Assembly (NCBI GenBank): GCA_910585665.1
Contig: CAJUFI010000019.1
Location: 3,141-67,140, forward strand
Direction of reading: 5' to 3'
Length of the DNA: 64,000 nucleotides
Source of the DNA: an uncultured Acetatifactor sp.
GTDB lineage: Bacteria > Bacillota > Clostridia > Lachnospirales > Lachnospiraceae
Shown here: positions 54,811 through 63,658 of the stretch, piece after piece
How the letters are laid out: every line of letters begins with the position of its first letter
Position numbering within the stretch: position 1 is the first letter of the stretch
Translations under genes and position numbers: made by a program
Notes under the pieces: model-generated
The model's input: only the letters and a program-made list of their open reading frames with translations
What the model was told of the DNA's origin: nothing
Database searches by the model: none

Positions 54811-55010
54811 TTTCCACCTGTGCGGTTGCAATCCAATGGCTTGTCTGCATGCAAGCTATTGCAATGCAGACGGGCCATTGGATTAGCAACCCACTTCCAA
54901 ATGAGCAAAACGCGGCTGCGAATGCAGACGCAAGAGCGCGCAAGCGCGAGTTTTGCGAATGCGGAAGTGGGTTTGATGCTCGAATGAGCATCCAACCGCA
55001 CAGGTGGAAA
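54811..55010. other. 200-bp nested multi-hairpin element upstream of pelD
   Basis: An 18-base perfect outer stem (54811-54828 with 54993-55010) encloses a 25-pair hairpin (54830-54884, loop GCTA), an 11-pair stem (54888-54898 with 54963-54973) containing smaller GC-rich hairpins, and a 7-pair hairpin (54975-54992, loop GAAT). Short open frames crossing it on both strands are by-products of the symmetry. It begins about 20 bases upstream of the pel -35 box. It could be a structured RNA, a MITE-like mobile element, or a DNA-binding site. Confidence 0.85.
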
Positions 55011-55144
55011 AGTTTTCGAACAGCATCCCTCAAATCCGCCTTCCTGCCGAATCCATCCCGCAAAAAGCTGTTACCCATATATAACTGTACAAGTACTCAG
55101 AAGACAAAATATGTCCTGGACCTCAAAGCCCTGACCATTTTGCG

Positions 55145-56182
55145 TCAAATGATGAGCATGGCATCCCCGAAGCTAAAGAACCTGTACCGCTCCCTGACAG
55201 CCTCCTCATATGCCCTCAGCACGTTCTCCCGCCCTGCCAGCGCGGACACCAGCATAATCAAAGTGGACTCCGGCAGATGGAAATTCGTGATCAGCGCGTC
55301 CAGCACTTTGAAGCGGTACCCCGGATAAATGAAGATATCCGTGTCTCCGCCACAGGCATGTACTACGCCATTGTCATCTGCCGCGCTCTCAAGGGTCCTG
55401 CAGCTTGTGGTGCCTACGCAGACCACCCGGCCTCCCGCCGCCTTGACGCTGCCTATCAGCTCCGCCGTCTCCGGGGACACCTGGAAATGCTCTGTGTGCA
55501 TGTGATGCTCCAGCACATTCTCCTCCTTCACGGGCCGGAATGTCCCCAGGCCCACATGGAGGGTCACATAGGCGATCTTGATTCCCTTTTCCTCCAGCTG
55601 CCCCAGCAGCTCCCTGGTAAAATGGAGCCCCGCCGTGGGCGCAGCCGCAGATCCCTCGTATCTGGCGTAGACCGTCTGGTAGCGGCCCTTGTCCTGGAGC
55701 TTATGGGTGATATAGGGCGGCAGGGGCATCTCCCCCAGCCGGTCCAACACTTCCTCGAAAATGCCCTCATAGGCAAAGCGCACCAGCCGGTTGCCCTCCT
55801 CCACGGTCTCCAAAATTTCCGCTTTCAGCAGCCCGCCCCCGAAGGTCAGCTTCGTGCCGGGGCGGCATTTCTTCCCCGGGCGCGCCAGCGTCTCCCACAC
55901 ATCGCCGCTTCTGCGCTTCAGCAGCAGCAGCTCCACATGGGCGCCGGTGCCCTCCCGCTCCCCCAGGAGCCGGGCCGGGATGACCTTGGTGTCGTTCAGC
56001 ACCAGGCAGTCCCCGGGCCGCAGGAAATCACCCACCTCCCGGAATACATGATGGGAAACTGCCCCAGTGCGCTTATCCAGCGCCAGGAGCCTGGAGGAGG
56101 ATCTCTCCTCCAGAGGGTCCTGGGCAATCAGCTCCTGGGGCAGTTCAAAATAGAAATCAGATTTCAGCAGTTCGCTGCCCAT
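55145..56182 (-). CDS. queA: tRNA preQ1(34) S-adenosylmethionine ribosyltransferase-isomerase
   Basis: 345 residues. QueA builds epoxyqueuosine in the wobble position of certain tRNAs. LNDTKVIPARLLG, GLHFTRELL, TLHVGLGTFRPV and TNFHLPESTLIMLVSA are characteristic. The start is ATG at 56182; a GTG at 56185 is equally possible because the gene overlaps the aminopeptidase stop (ATGTGATG). No other queuosine gene is nearby. Confidence 0.95.
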   Translation of the reverse strand: MGSELLKSDFYFELPQELIAQDPLEERSSSRLLALDKRTGAVSHHVFREVGDFLRPGDCLVLNDTKVIPARLLGEREGTGAHVELLLLKRRSGDVWETLARPGKKCRPGTKLTFGGGLLKAEILETVEEGNRLVRFAYEGIFEEVLDRLGEMPLPPYITHKLQDKGRYQTVYARYEGSAAAPTAGLHFTRELLGQLEEKGIKIAYVTLHVGLGTFRPVKEENVLEHHMHTEHFQVSPETAELIGSVKAAGGRVVCVGTTSCRTLESAADDNGVVHACGGDTDIFIYPGYRFKVLDALITNFHLPESTLIMLVSALAGRENVLRAYEEAVRERYRFFSFGDAMLII

Positions 56183-57621
56183 CACATCCCTGCTCCTTCC
56201 GCAAATGCGATGTAGCCGCGGTAAGTCTCGTACACGTCAGCCTTGCTGGTGGCCTCCCAGGGAGCGTGCATGTTCAGCACCGGCACGCCGCTGTCGATCA
56301 CGTTCATGCCGTACTCCGCCAGGATGTAAGCGATGGTACCGCCGCCGCCTACGTCCACCTTGCCCAGCTCCGCGGTCTGGTAGACGATGCCTTTCTCGTC
56401 CATGATTCTGCGCAGATAGGCGATGTATTCCGCGTTGGCGTCATTGGAGCCGCTCTTGCCCCGGGAGCCTGTAAACTTGTTGAAGACCATGCCCTTGCCC
56501 AGGAACGCGGAGTTCTTCTTCTCGAAGCAGGAGGCAAAGGAAGGGTCATAGCCTGCGCTGACGTCGGAGGAAAGCATGCAGCAGCGGGCCAGGCATCTCC
56601 GCACGTTCAGCTCGCTGTACTCGCCGGTGAGGTTCATCAGCTCGGCCACCGCGTTCTCAAAGAACCTGGACTGCATGCCGGTAGCGCCTACGGAACCAAT
56701 CTCCTCCTTGTCCACCAGGATGCAGCACAGGGTCTTCTCGATGGACTGTCCTACGTCCAGCATGGCACGCATGGACGTGAAGGCGCAGACTCTGTCGTCC
56801 TGTCCGTAGCCCAGGATCATGCTGCGGTCGAAGCCCGCTTCCCTGGCCTTGCCCGCGGGCACGATCTCCAGCTCCGCGGAGAGGAAATCCTCTTCCTCCA
56901 TGTCATAGGACTCCTTCAGGATATCAAGGATGCCGGCCATGACGCCCTCCTTGGCCTTTTCCTTGTTTTCGTCCTTCTCCTTCTCTCTCTTCTCTTTCTC
57001 TTCCTTGGATAGGAAAATGGGCTTGCTGCCCACGATCAGGTCAAGGGCCTCCCCCTCGATGACCTTGGATGCTTTCTTCTCCATCTGCTCGCCCGCCAGG
57101 TGCACCAGCAGGTCGGAGATAAAGAATACAGGGTCGTCTTCATTTTCGCCCACGTTCACTTCGATGGTGGTGCCGTCCTTCTTCACCACCACGCCGTGGA
57201 GGGCCAGGGGAAGCGCCACCCACTGATATTTCTTGACGCCGCCGTAATAATGGGTGTCCAGGTAGGCGAAGCCGCCGTCCTCATACAGGGGATTCTGCTT
57301 CACATCGATTCTGGGGCTGTCGATATGGGCTCCCAGAATGTTCATGCCCTCAGTCAGGGGCTTCTCCCCGATCTGGAACATGGCAATGGACTTATTCATG
57401 CAGACGCTGTATACCTTGTCGCCTTTCTGCAGCTTCCCGCCCTCCGCGATCACGCTCTCCAGCTCCCGATACCCTTCCGTCTCGATGGTGTTCACGATGG
57501 TGTCGATGCACTCCCGCTCGGTCTTGCCATTGTCCAGGAATTCCCTGTACTCCTGATTCAGCTTCTCCATCTTCTCAAGATGTCCCGCGTCATAGGTCTC
57601 CCAAGTTACTTTTCTTTCCAT
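56182..57621 (-). CDS. apeA: M18 family aminopeptidase
   Basis: 479 residues. This family (aspartyl-type/yeast Lap4-like) uses two metals. Visible motifs are GAHIDSPRIDVK near residue 100, DVSAGYDPSF and HAPWEATSKADVYE at the C-terminus, where His and Glu ligands lie. A charged low-complexity stretch (SKEEKEKREKEKDENKEKAK) at about 205-225 is an insertion. The ATG at 57621 has GGAGAGGAAG upstream. It overlaps queA, so the two are co-transcribed. It probably trims peptides in the cytoplasm. Confidence 0.93.
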   Translation of the reverse strand: MERKVTWETYDAGHLEKMEKLNQEYREFLDNGKTERECIDTIVNTIETEGYRELESVIAEGGKLQKGDKVYSVCMNKSIAMFQIGEKPLTEGMNILGAHIDSPRIDVKQNPLYEDGGFAYLDTHYYGGVKKYQWVALPLALHGVVVKKDGTTIEVNVGENEDDPVFFISDLLVHLAGEQMEKKASKVIEGEALDLIVGSKPIFLSKEEKEKREKEKDENKEKAKEGVMAGILDILKESYDMEEEDFLSAELEIVPAGKAREAGFDRSMILGYGQDDRVCAFTSMRAMLDVGQSIEKTLCCILVDKEEIGSVGATGMQSRFFENAVAELMNLTGEYSELNVRRCLARCCMLSSDVSAGYDPSFASCFEKKNSAFLGKGMVFNKFTGSRGKSGSNDANAEYIAYLRRIMDEKGIVYQTAELGKVDVGGGGTIAYILAEYGMNVIDSGVPVLNMHAPWEATSKADVYETYRGYIAFAEGAGM

Positions 57622-57983
57622 TTCCTCTTCCTCTCCTACCGCCGAAAGCCCTGTCCGGCTCCGGTCATCCCGCCAGGGCCGAGCGCAGCATGCCGTTCTT
57701 GATTGGTGCAGCATGCCGCTCTTGCTTGGCGCAGCATGCCGCTCTTGCTTGGCGCAGCATGCCGCTCTTGCTTTGGCTGCGCCGCCGCGCAGACAGGGCC
57801 GGGGCTTTTCACGGGCTTTCGGCTATTTTCTTTCTCTATCACGTATGGAAGGATTCTGTCATGGGCACAGCACCGCTCAGGACATTTTCAATCCTTCTGG
57901 CGTCCCATGGCTCCACACGCTGAATAAGGATATTCTACCATATTCCACGGTGCATGGCAACCATTTCCCGCGTCTGTCTTATA
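57622..57983. other. 362-bp intergenic region upstream of the aminopeptidase gene
   Basis: It carries the 23-bp tandem repeat (57685-57777) and then 200 bases with no clear gene. A promoter was not confidently found. Confidence 0.4.
57685..57777. repeat. 23-bp tandem repeat, four units
   Basis: Four units of GCAGCATGCCGCTCTTGCTT(T)GGC; units 2 and 3 are identical, unit 1 has three changes and unit 4 one extra base. It lies in the upstream region of the aminopeptidase. Confidence 0.9.
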
Positions 57984-58089
57984 TTAGGAATTGTCGGAAA
58001 ATAACTGATGCAACTTGTTTAGAAGAAAGCCCGGAAATACAAGGAAAACGGCTATCAACTCACATCAGTTATTTGTAGACAATTCCTTA
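57984..58089. repeat. dispersed 105-bp foldback element, copy 2
   Basis: It begins TTAGGAATTGTCGGAAAAT and ends GACAATTCCTTA; its terminal bases supply the pheT stop codon (TAA at 58089-58087). AAATAACTGATG and CATCAGTTATTT pair perfectly. The middle matches the copy at 38882-38988. Confidence 0.85.
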
Positions 58090-60669
58090 CTGCCGCAGCA
58101 CGATTCCCATCTGCTCCAGGCCGTTGAGGATTTTTTTCATGACGGCGTTTACGTCATTGTCCTCCAGGGTCCTGTCCTTGGCCCGCAAAGTGATGGAATA
58201 GGCCATGGACTTATAGCCTTCCATAATCTGCGCGCCCTCGTAGATGTCGAAGAGCTGGCAGGACTCCAGAAGCTTTCCGCCCCTCTGGGCAATCAGCTGC
58301 TCGATGTCCCCTGCCAGGACGGCCTTCGGCACCACCATGCTGATGTCCCGGGTGACTGCCGGGTACTTGGCGATTCCCTCGTACTTCCGGTCGAAGGTGG
58401 TGAACGGGACCACATTGGGCATATCCAGCACTGCCACGTAGGCCTTGACCCCGATTTCATAATTGTCCAGGACCTGGGGATGGACTTCGCCCAGATAGCC
58501 CACCGTGCAGCCGTCATATTGAATCAGCGCCTGGCGGCCCGGGTGCAGAAAGGGCTTTCCGGCATGGGGGTCGTATGTGGGCCTCTTCTTCATGCCTGTG
58601 CTGGTGAAGAACTCCTCCACCACCCCTTTCATGGTGAAGAAATCTCCCTCTCCGTAGAATCCCAGCGTCAGCTGCATGCGCTCCTGGGGCAGCTCCGTCA
58701 GGGGCAGGGCCTTCGGCAGATAGATATTGCCCAGCTCATAGAGCCTGACGTTCTTGTTCCTGCGGTTGTAGTTGGTGGACAGGCTGGTCAGCATCCCGTT
58801 CAGGGAGATGGTCCTCATAATGGAGAAGTCCTCTCCCAGCGGATTGGAGATGGTGACGGTCCGGCGCAGTTCGTCCCCCTCCGGAATCAACAGCTTGTCG
58901 AATACCCTGGGGCTCTCGAAGGAATAGCTCATCCCCTGTGAAAAGCCGCAGTATTCTGCGATGTCCCTGGCCTTCTGCTCAATGCGCAGCTTATAGGAGA
59001 GCTTGCCGGCGGTAGCTTCCCCGGAGGGCAGCGTGGTGGGAATCTTGTCATAGCCGTAGAACCTGGCCACCTCCTCGGCCATATCCGCGTCGCAGTTCAG
59101 ATCCTGACGGAAATACGGAATCACCAGCCATGTGCTTCCGTCCGCTTCTTTCACAGCCTCGATTTCCAGGCGGGCGAACATCTCCAGCATATCCGCCTCC
59201 GGGATATCCGTGCCCAACAGGTTATTGTACTTCTCCGGCTGGAAGGGCAGCAGCTTTCTGCCGGTCTTCCCGCCCGCGGCCACCTCCGTCATGGGCTGTG
59301 CCACGTCCACCACGCCGCCTACCACTTCCCCGCAGCCCAGCTCCTCAATCAGCTGGCAGGCGCGGTTGATGGCGTCTAACGCGTTGTGGGGCTCCAGGCC
59401 TTTTTCGAATTTGCCGGAGGAATCCGTGCGCAAGCCGATCCGCTTAGCGGACTTTCGGATGTTGGGGCCGTTGAAGATGGCCGCTTCGAAGAGCACTGTC
59501 TGCACCTTGTCGGTGATTTTGCTGTTCTCTCCGCCCATGATGCCGCCGATGGCCACTTCCTTCTCCGCGTCGCAGATCATCAGCACTTCGCTGTCCAGCT
59601 TCCGCATCTGGCCGTCCAGGGTCTGGAATTCGTCCCCGTCCTTGGCCCGGCGGACGATGATTTTGTGTCCCGCGATGGTGTCCAGGTCAAAGGCGTGCAT
59701 GGGCTGGCCGTACTCCTCCATCACGTAGTTGGTGATGTCCACCAGGTTGTTGATGGGGCGGATGCCGCTGGCCGCAAGGCGTCTCTGCATCCATTTGGGG
59801 GAAGGGCCGATTTTGATGTTCTTGCAGACCCTTGCGCAGTATCTGGGGCAGAGGTCGGGGTCGTGTACTTCTACACTGATGTAGTCATGCACGTCTTCGC
59901 CGTTGCCAGTCTCCTTCACCACAGGGGGGACGAAGGGCTTGCGGAAGGTGGCTGCAGCTTCTCTGGCCACGCCCAGCACGCTGTAGCAGTCTACCCGGTT
60001 GCTGGTGATTTCGTACTCGAACACCGTGTCGTGCAGCCCCAGCAGCTCTACGGCGTCAGCGCCCACCTGTACAGGCTCCTGCTGGCCCTGGGCGGCTGTC
60101 TGAGCTGCTGTCTGGACAGCTGTCTGGGCGAGATTCTCTGTGGGGTTCTCTGTAGGTGCGGGTTTTTCATGCGCGGTCTCTTCGGGGGATCCGGCTTCTG
60201 GGCTTCTTTCGAAGAGATAGATGCCCTCCTCGGGGGCTTCCGGGTACATGTTCCGGTCGGAGCCCAGTTCCTCGATGGAGCACATCATGCCGTTGGAAGG
60301 CACGCCCCGCAGTTTTCCCGCCTTGATTTTGATGCCCTCCTCCGGCAGGGGGCCGCCGTCATGTCCTCCTGCCACTTTTCCGCCGTCCAGCACCACCGGC
60401 ACTTTGTCGCCTACTTTCACGTTGGGGGCGCCGGTGACGATCTGGATGGTCTCCCCGCCGATGTCCACCTGGCAGACAATCAGCTTGTCCGCATCGGGAT
60501 GGCGCTCGATGGACAGAATCTGTCCTACCACGATTTTCTCCAGGTTCTTGTCTCTTCTCTCGAAGCCCTCCACCTTCGTGCCGGACAGGGTCATCGCGTC
60601 GCAGTACTCCTGATCCGTGCATTCCAGCTGGGGCACATATGCCTTAATCCATGACAATGCTGTATTCAT
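58087..60669 (-). CDS. pheT: phenylalanyl-tRNA synthetase beta subunit
   Basis: 860 residues, about 60 longer than usual. The tRNA-binding (EMAP-like) domain at 40-150, B3/B4 editing, B5 and C-terminal FDX-ACB (RDISMVV) regions are present. The extra length lies in a low-complexity insertion rich in Glu, Pro, Thr, Ala and Gln at about 155-200 (TAVQTAAQTAAQGQQEP). It lies downstream of pheS with 137 bases between. The stop codon is inside a dispersed repeat element. Confidence 0.97.
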   Translation of the reverse strand: MNTALSWIKAYVPQLECTDQEYCDAMTLSGTKVEGFERRDKNLEKIVVGQILSIERHPDADKLIVCQVDIGGETIQIVTGAPNVKVGDKVPVVLDGGKVAGGHDGGPLPEEGIKIKAGKLRGVPSNGMMCSIEELGSDRNMYPEAPEEGIYLFERSPEAGSPEETAHEKPAPTENPTENLAQTAVQTAAQTAAQGQQEPVQVGADAVELLGLHDTVFEYEITSNRVDCYSVLGVAREAAATFRKPFVPPVVKETGNGEDVHDYISVEVHDPDLCPRYCARVCKNIKIGPSPKWMQRRLAASGIRPINNLVDITNYVMEEYGQPMHAFDLDTIAGHKIIVRRAKDGDEFQTLDGQMRKLDSEVLMICDAEKEVAIGGIMGGENSKITDKVQTVLFEAAIFNGPNIRKSAKRIGLRTDSSGKFEKGLEPHNALDAINRACQLIEELGCGEVVGGVVDVAQPMTEVAAGGKTGRKLLPFQPEKYNNLLGTDIPEADMLEMFARLEIEAVKEADGSTWLVIPYFRQDLNCDADMAEEVARFYGYDKIPTTLPSGEATAGKLSYKLRIEQKARDIAEYCGFSQGMSYSFESPRVFDKLLIPEGDELRRTVTISNPLGEDFSIMRTISLNGMLTSLSTNYNRRNKNVRLYELGNIYLPKALPLTELPQERMQLTLGFYGEGDFFTMKGVVEEFFTSTGMKKRPTYDPHAGKPFLHPGRQALIQYDGCTVGYLGEVHPQVLDNYEIGVKAYVAVLDMPNVVPFTTFDRKYEGIAKYPAVTRDISMVVPKAVLAGDIEQLIAQRGGKLLESCQLFDIYEGAQIMEGYKSMAYSITLRAKDRTLEDNDVNAVMKKILNGLEQMGIVLRQ

Positions 60670-60806
60670 GTATATCCATTCCTTTCTTTATTATAAGGCG
60701 TTATAAAGCCGTCTCTGGCACAAGACAGCCTCTTATATGATTTTATATAGTCTGTCCATGGCTCAGCGTTCCGTTCAGAATCCGCGAGCCTTCCGCATCC
60801 CGGACC

Positions 60807-61835
60807 TTAGAATTGTCTCAGGAACCGGATGTCGTTCTCATAGAGCAGGCGCATGTCGTCAATCTCGTACTTCAGCAGGGCAATCCGCTCCAGGCCCATG
60901 CCGAAGGCAAAGCCCGTATACTCCTCCGGGTCGATGCTGCTCATCTCCAGCACATAGGGGTGCACCATGCCGCAGCCCAGGATCTCAATCCAGCCGCTGC
61001 CCTTGCAGAACCGGCAGCCCTTGCCCCCGCATTTGAAGCAGGTCACGTCCATCTCCGCGCTGGGCTCCGTGAAGGGGAAATGATGGGGGCGGAACTTCAC
61101 CTTCGTCTCCTCCCCGAACAGCGCCCGGGCGAACTCCGCCAGCGTGCCCTTCAGATCCGCGAAGGTGATATGCTTATCGATGACCAGGCCCTCCACCTGA
61201 TGGAAGGAGGGGGAATGGGTGGCGTCCACCTCGTCGGAGCGGAACACCCTCCCCGGTGCGATCATCCGGATGGGAAGCTTCCCTTTCTCCATCTCATGCA
61301 CCTGCACCCCGGAAGTCTGGGTGCGCAGAAGGATGTCGCCCACGGCGCTGGCCACGTAGAAGGTGTCCTGCTCGTCCTTGGCGGGGTGGTCGGCAGGGAT
61401 GTTCAGGGCTTCGAAATTGTAGTAATCCTTTTCCACCTCAGGGCCCTCCACCACCTCGTAGCCCATGCCCACGAAGATACGCTCCACCTCTTCCAGGGCG
61501 ATGGTGTTGGGATGTCTGTGGCCCAGCTCCGTTTTGCTGGCGGGCAGAGTCACGTCGATGATTTCCGTCTTCATCCTGGCCTCTCTGACGGCTTTTTCAA
61601 TCCTGGCCTTGCTCTCCTCCAGCACCTTCTCAATCTCGGCCCTGGCCTCGTTCACCATCTGCCCTACCTTGGGCCGCTCCTGGGGCGCTACGTCCCGCAT
61701 GCCCTTCAGCAGGTCGGTGAGCTCGCCCTTCTTGCCCAGGATGCTCACCTTAATCTCGTTCAGCTTTTCGGCGGAGTCACAGTCCTGAATCTGCGAAAGC
61801 GCCTTTTCTTTGATCTGTTCCAGTTTTTCTTTCAT
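60807..61835 (-). CDS. pheS: phenylalanyl-tRNA synthetase alpha subunit
   Basis: 342 residues, normal length. An N-terminal coiled coil (1-90) precedes the catalytic core with class II motifs: HPNTIALEEVERIF, motif 2 (GRVFRSDEVDATHSPSFHQ) and motif 3 (GFAFGMGLERIALL). With PheT it forms the alpha2beta2 enzyme that charges tRNA-Phe. Preceded by a T-box leader and a strong promoter. Confidence 0.98.
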   Translation of the reverse strand: MKEKLEQIKEKALSQIQDCDSAEKLNEIKVSILGKKGELTDLLKGMRDVAPQERPKVGQMVNEARAEIEKVLEESKARIEKAVREARMKTEIIDVTLPASKTELGHRHPNTIALEEVERIFVGMGYEVVEGPEVEKDYYNFEALNIPADHPAKDEQDTFYVASAVGDILLRTQTSGVQVHEMEKGKLPIRMIAPGRVFRSDEVDATHSPSFHQVEGLVIDKHITFADLKGTLAEFARALFGEETKVKFRPHHFPFTEPSAEMDVTCFKCGGKGCRFCKGSGWIEILGCGMVHPYVLEMSSIDPEEYTGFAFGMGLERIALLKYEIDDMRLLYENDIRFLRQF

Positions 61836-61971
61836 GTTCTCCTCGTTTCTGCGCTGCTGTCTTTCCTTCCGGAGTGGGGCGCATCCGCCCCCAAAATCCC
61901 TTTCGGCCTGCAGGGCCTACGGTGCAGCGCAGTCCGTAAGCCGTCCTCTCCGGGAAATTTTCTTTCCACGC

Positions 61972-62290
61972 AAAAAACCCCCTGCAGTTTCCGAATCTCA
62001 AAACTGCAAGGGACGAAATCACATTCCGCGGTACCACCCTGCTTCCGGCTTCACAATCTATGGTGCCGCCGGCTCTCATTCGCGCGTAACGAGCGCTCCA
62101 CGTCCCGGTTTACTGATTCGCCGTGCGCTTTTCATCGATATCACGTCGGTATCGGTATCGCGTAGGCTCCTGTTCCATCGGGCGGCTCCGGTGAGAAATT
62201 CGCAGGTCCCTCTGAACTTAAGGAAGCTTTCAGCCGATGACTCCCTCTCTCTGCAAGAAGAACAACCCCTACTTTGCACCATCTTAGCCT
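61972..62290 (-). ncRNA. T-box leader of pheST
   Basis: The minus strand has AGGGTGGTACCGCGGAAT (62040-62023), the antiterminator element, then a terminator hairpin (CCCTTGCAGTTTTG with GGAAACTGCAGGGGG) and TTTTTT ending near 61972. Stem I lies upstream; the specifier codon TTC (Phe) is at 62197-62195 in a GAATTTCTCA context. Confidence 0.93.
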
Positions 62291-62312
62291 TTTATTGCTC
62301 TGTTAATTCTCA

Positions 62313-62341
62313 ATGATACTGTTTCCTGAAGGAAATGTCAA
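62313..62341 (-). promoter_or_regulatory. pheST promoter
   Basis: On the minus strand TTGACA (62341-62336) and TATCAT (62318-62313) are spaced by 17 bases, just before the T-box leader. Confidence 0.85.
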
Positions 62342-62513
62342 GGGTGTTTTGGATTTTTAAGTATTGTATTTTAAATATCCGATGTGTATAATTATATAAT
62401 AAGTTTCCCCTCACGGCTTCCTCGCTCAGCGCCACACAGCGAACCTTCCCCTTGACAGGCGGCTGAAACCAGCAGCACAGCGTCCTTCGGCTCCGCTGTC
62501 AGCTCCTGGCCTT

Positions 62514-63518
62514 CTATATCGGCTTCTTATATCCGGCTTTTGTCATTTTAGTACAAAAGACATCCTTCGACAGCTTTGCCCTCCTGGCCGCTTCCCCCAC
62601 ATTGAGGAGCCCATCGTTTACCAGCGAAAACAGCATCATCAAAGCGCCCCGTCTTTCGCCTTGCTTCCTGCCCTGTTTTACCCCTTTCTTTAATCCACGC
62701 TTTACCGCATTCTTTTCTATCTCGTCCAATGCCTTGCACATATCCGTTTCCTCCTCTCTGGTCTCCGCATTGAGTGTATATTCCAGTTTTTCCGTGATAT
62801 TCTTTATATTTGTACATGCATCTATGACATCCACAGCACTTTTTGGCATCCTGCTGAAATATGCCCCGTTCTTCCTGATGTATTCCTTGTATTGCTTTGG
62901 AGAAGCAGTCCGCTTCATGATGCCTAACACATATCTTAAGTCGGAATCCATCTTCTGGATGTCCTCATCGGGAATCTCCCGCATGCATACCATATGGACC
63001 GGGTAATCCCCCGCCAGACGCTGCAGCTTTTCCGGCAGTCTCCCCATATTGCCCATCATGTCTTTCAGAGCCTGCGGCTTCTTCCACTTCTTCCTGCCCC
63101 AGTATAACGTCAGATTCAGCACAGGCTTCAGGCAATCGTCTTTCCTGTAGCGGTACTTGAAATCATCCTCCGCCCCGTATTTCACTTCGTTACAGTCATT
63201 CCTCTCCTGTATCCTTTCAATCTCCCGCCTGTATGTCAGGTAATCCAGCTCCATAAGCCGCCAGGGGTAGGTCAGGTTGATGCTGTCCTGGTTCTCCAGC
63301 CCGAGCAGGAAACGAACTCCCCAGGCCTGCGCTTTCCCCAGGAAATCCCTTTCCCGAAAGGACAGTTTCCCTTTGGAATTCCTGACCGTCAGGAACCCTC
63401 CTGTCTCTTCGCATTTCCAATCCGGCGGCAGCTTCGTCCCCAGATAATATTCCAGCACAGACTTGATTCTGTCCGCTCTGTTCATGTAGACTTTCAGCGC
63501 ATTGTTCGGCTCTCCCAT
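62514..63518 (-). CDS. Rpn family (PD-(D/E)XK) nuclease/putative transposase
   Basis: 334 residues, intact. It contains the Rpn-type segment YPWRLMELDYLTYRREIE, VLNLTLYWGRKKW (core beta-strands with the nuclease Asp and Gln/Glu-type residues) and a C-terminal basic linker (RGLKKGVKQGRKQGERRG) that precedes a short helix-turn-helix-like tail. AAAGGAG lies just before the ATG. Rpn proteins are linked to recombination and, in some cases, to phage defence. It is unrelated in sequence to the frameshifted copy at 15.7 kb in its N-terminal half. Confidence 0.85.
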   Translation of the reverse strand: MGEPNNALKVYMNRADRIKSVLEYYLGTKLPPDWKCEETGGFLTVRNSKGKLSFRERDFLGKAQAWGVRFLLGLENQDSINLTYPWRLMELDYLTYRREIERIQERNDCNEVKYGAEDDFKYRYRKDDCLKPVLNLTLYWGRKKWKKPQALKDMMGNMGRLPEKLQRLAGDYPVHMVCMREIPDEDIQKMDSDLRYVLGIMKRTASPKQYKEYIRKNGAYFSRMPKSAVDVIDACTNIKNITEKLEYTLNAETREEETDMCKALDEIEKNAVKRGLKKGVKQGRKQGERRGALMMLFSLVNDGLLNVGEAARRAKLSKDVFCTKMTKAGYKKPI

Positions 63519-63658
63519 TTTCTCCTTTCCGCAGAAGGACAGGACGTGGAAAGCCGGAACCCCCTCAGAAACCTTATACTACAAAACGCCAGAATTTACC
63601 GTACTGCCCTGGTTAAACGTATAGGGCTGGCGTTATGTAGTCGGTTTGCTCGGAAATC

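Noticed and set aside
54811..55010. Retron non-coding RNA
   Set aside because: The nested stems resemble one, but no reverse transcriptase gene is anywhere nearby.
54811..55010. Integron attC site
   Set aside because: The RYYYAAC/GTTRRRY boxes are not in the right places and no integrase is present.
54849..55328. Plus-strand open frame of 159 codons
   Set aside because: It runs through the structured element and the end of queA; no ribosome site or domain.
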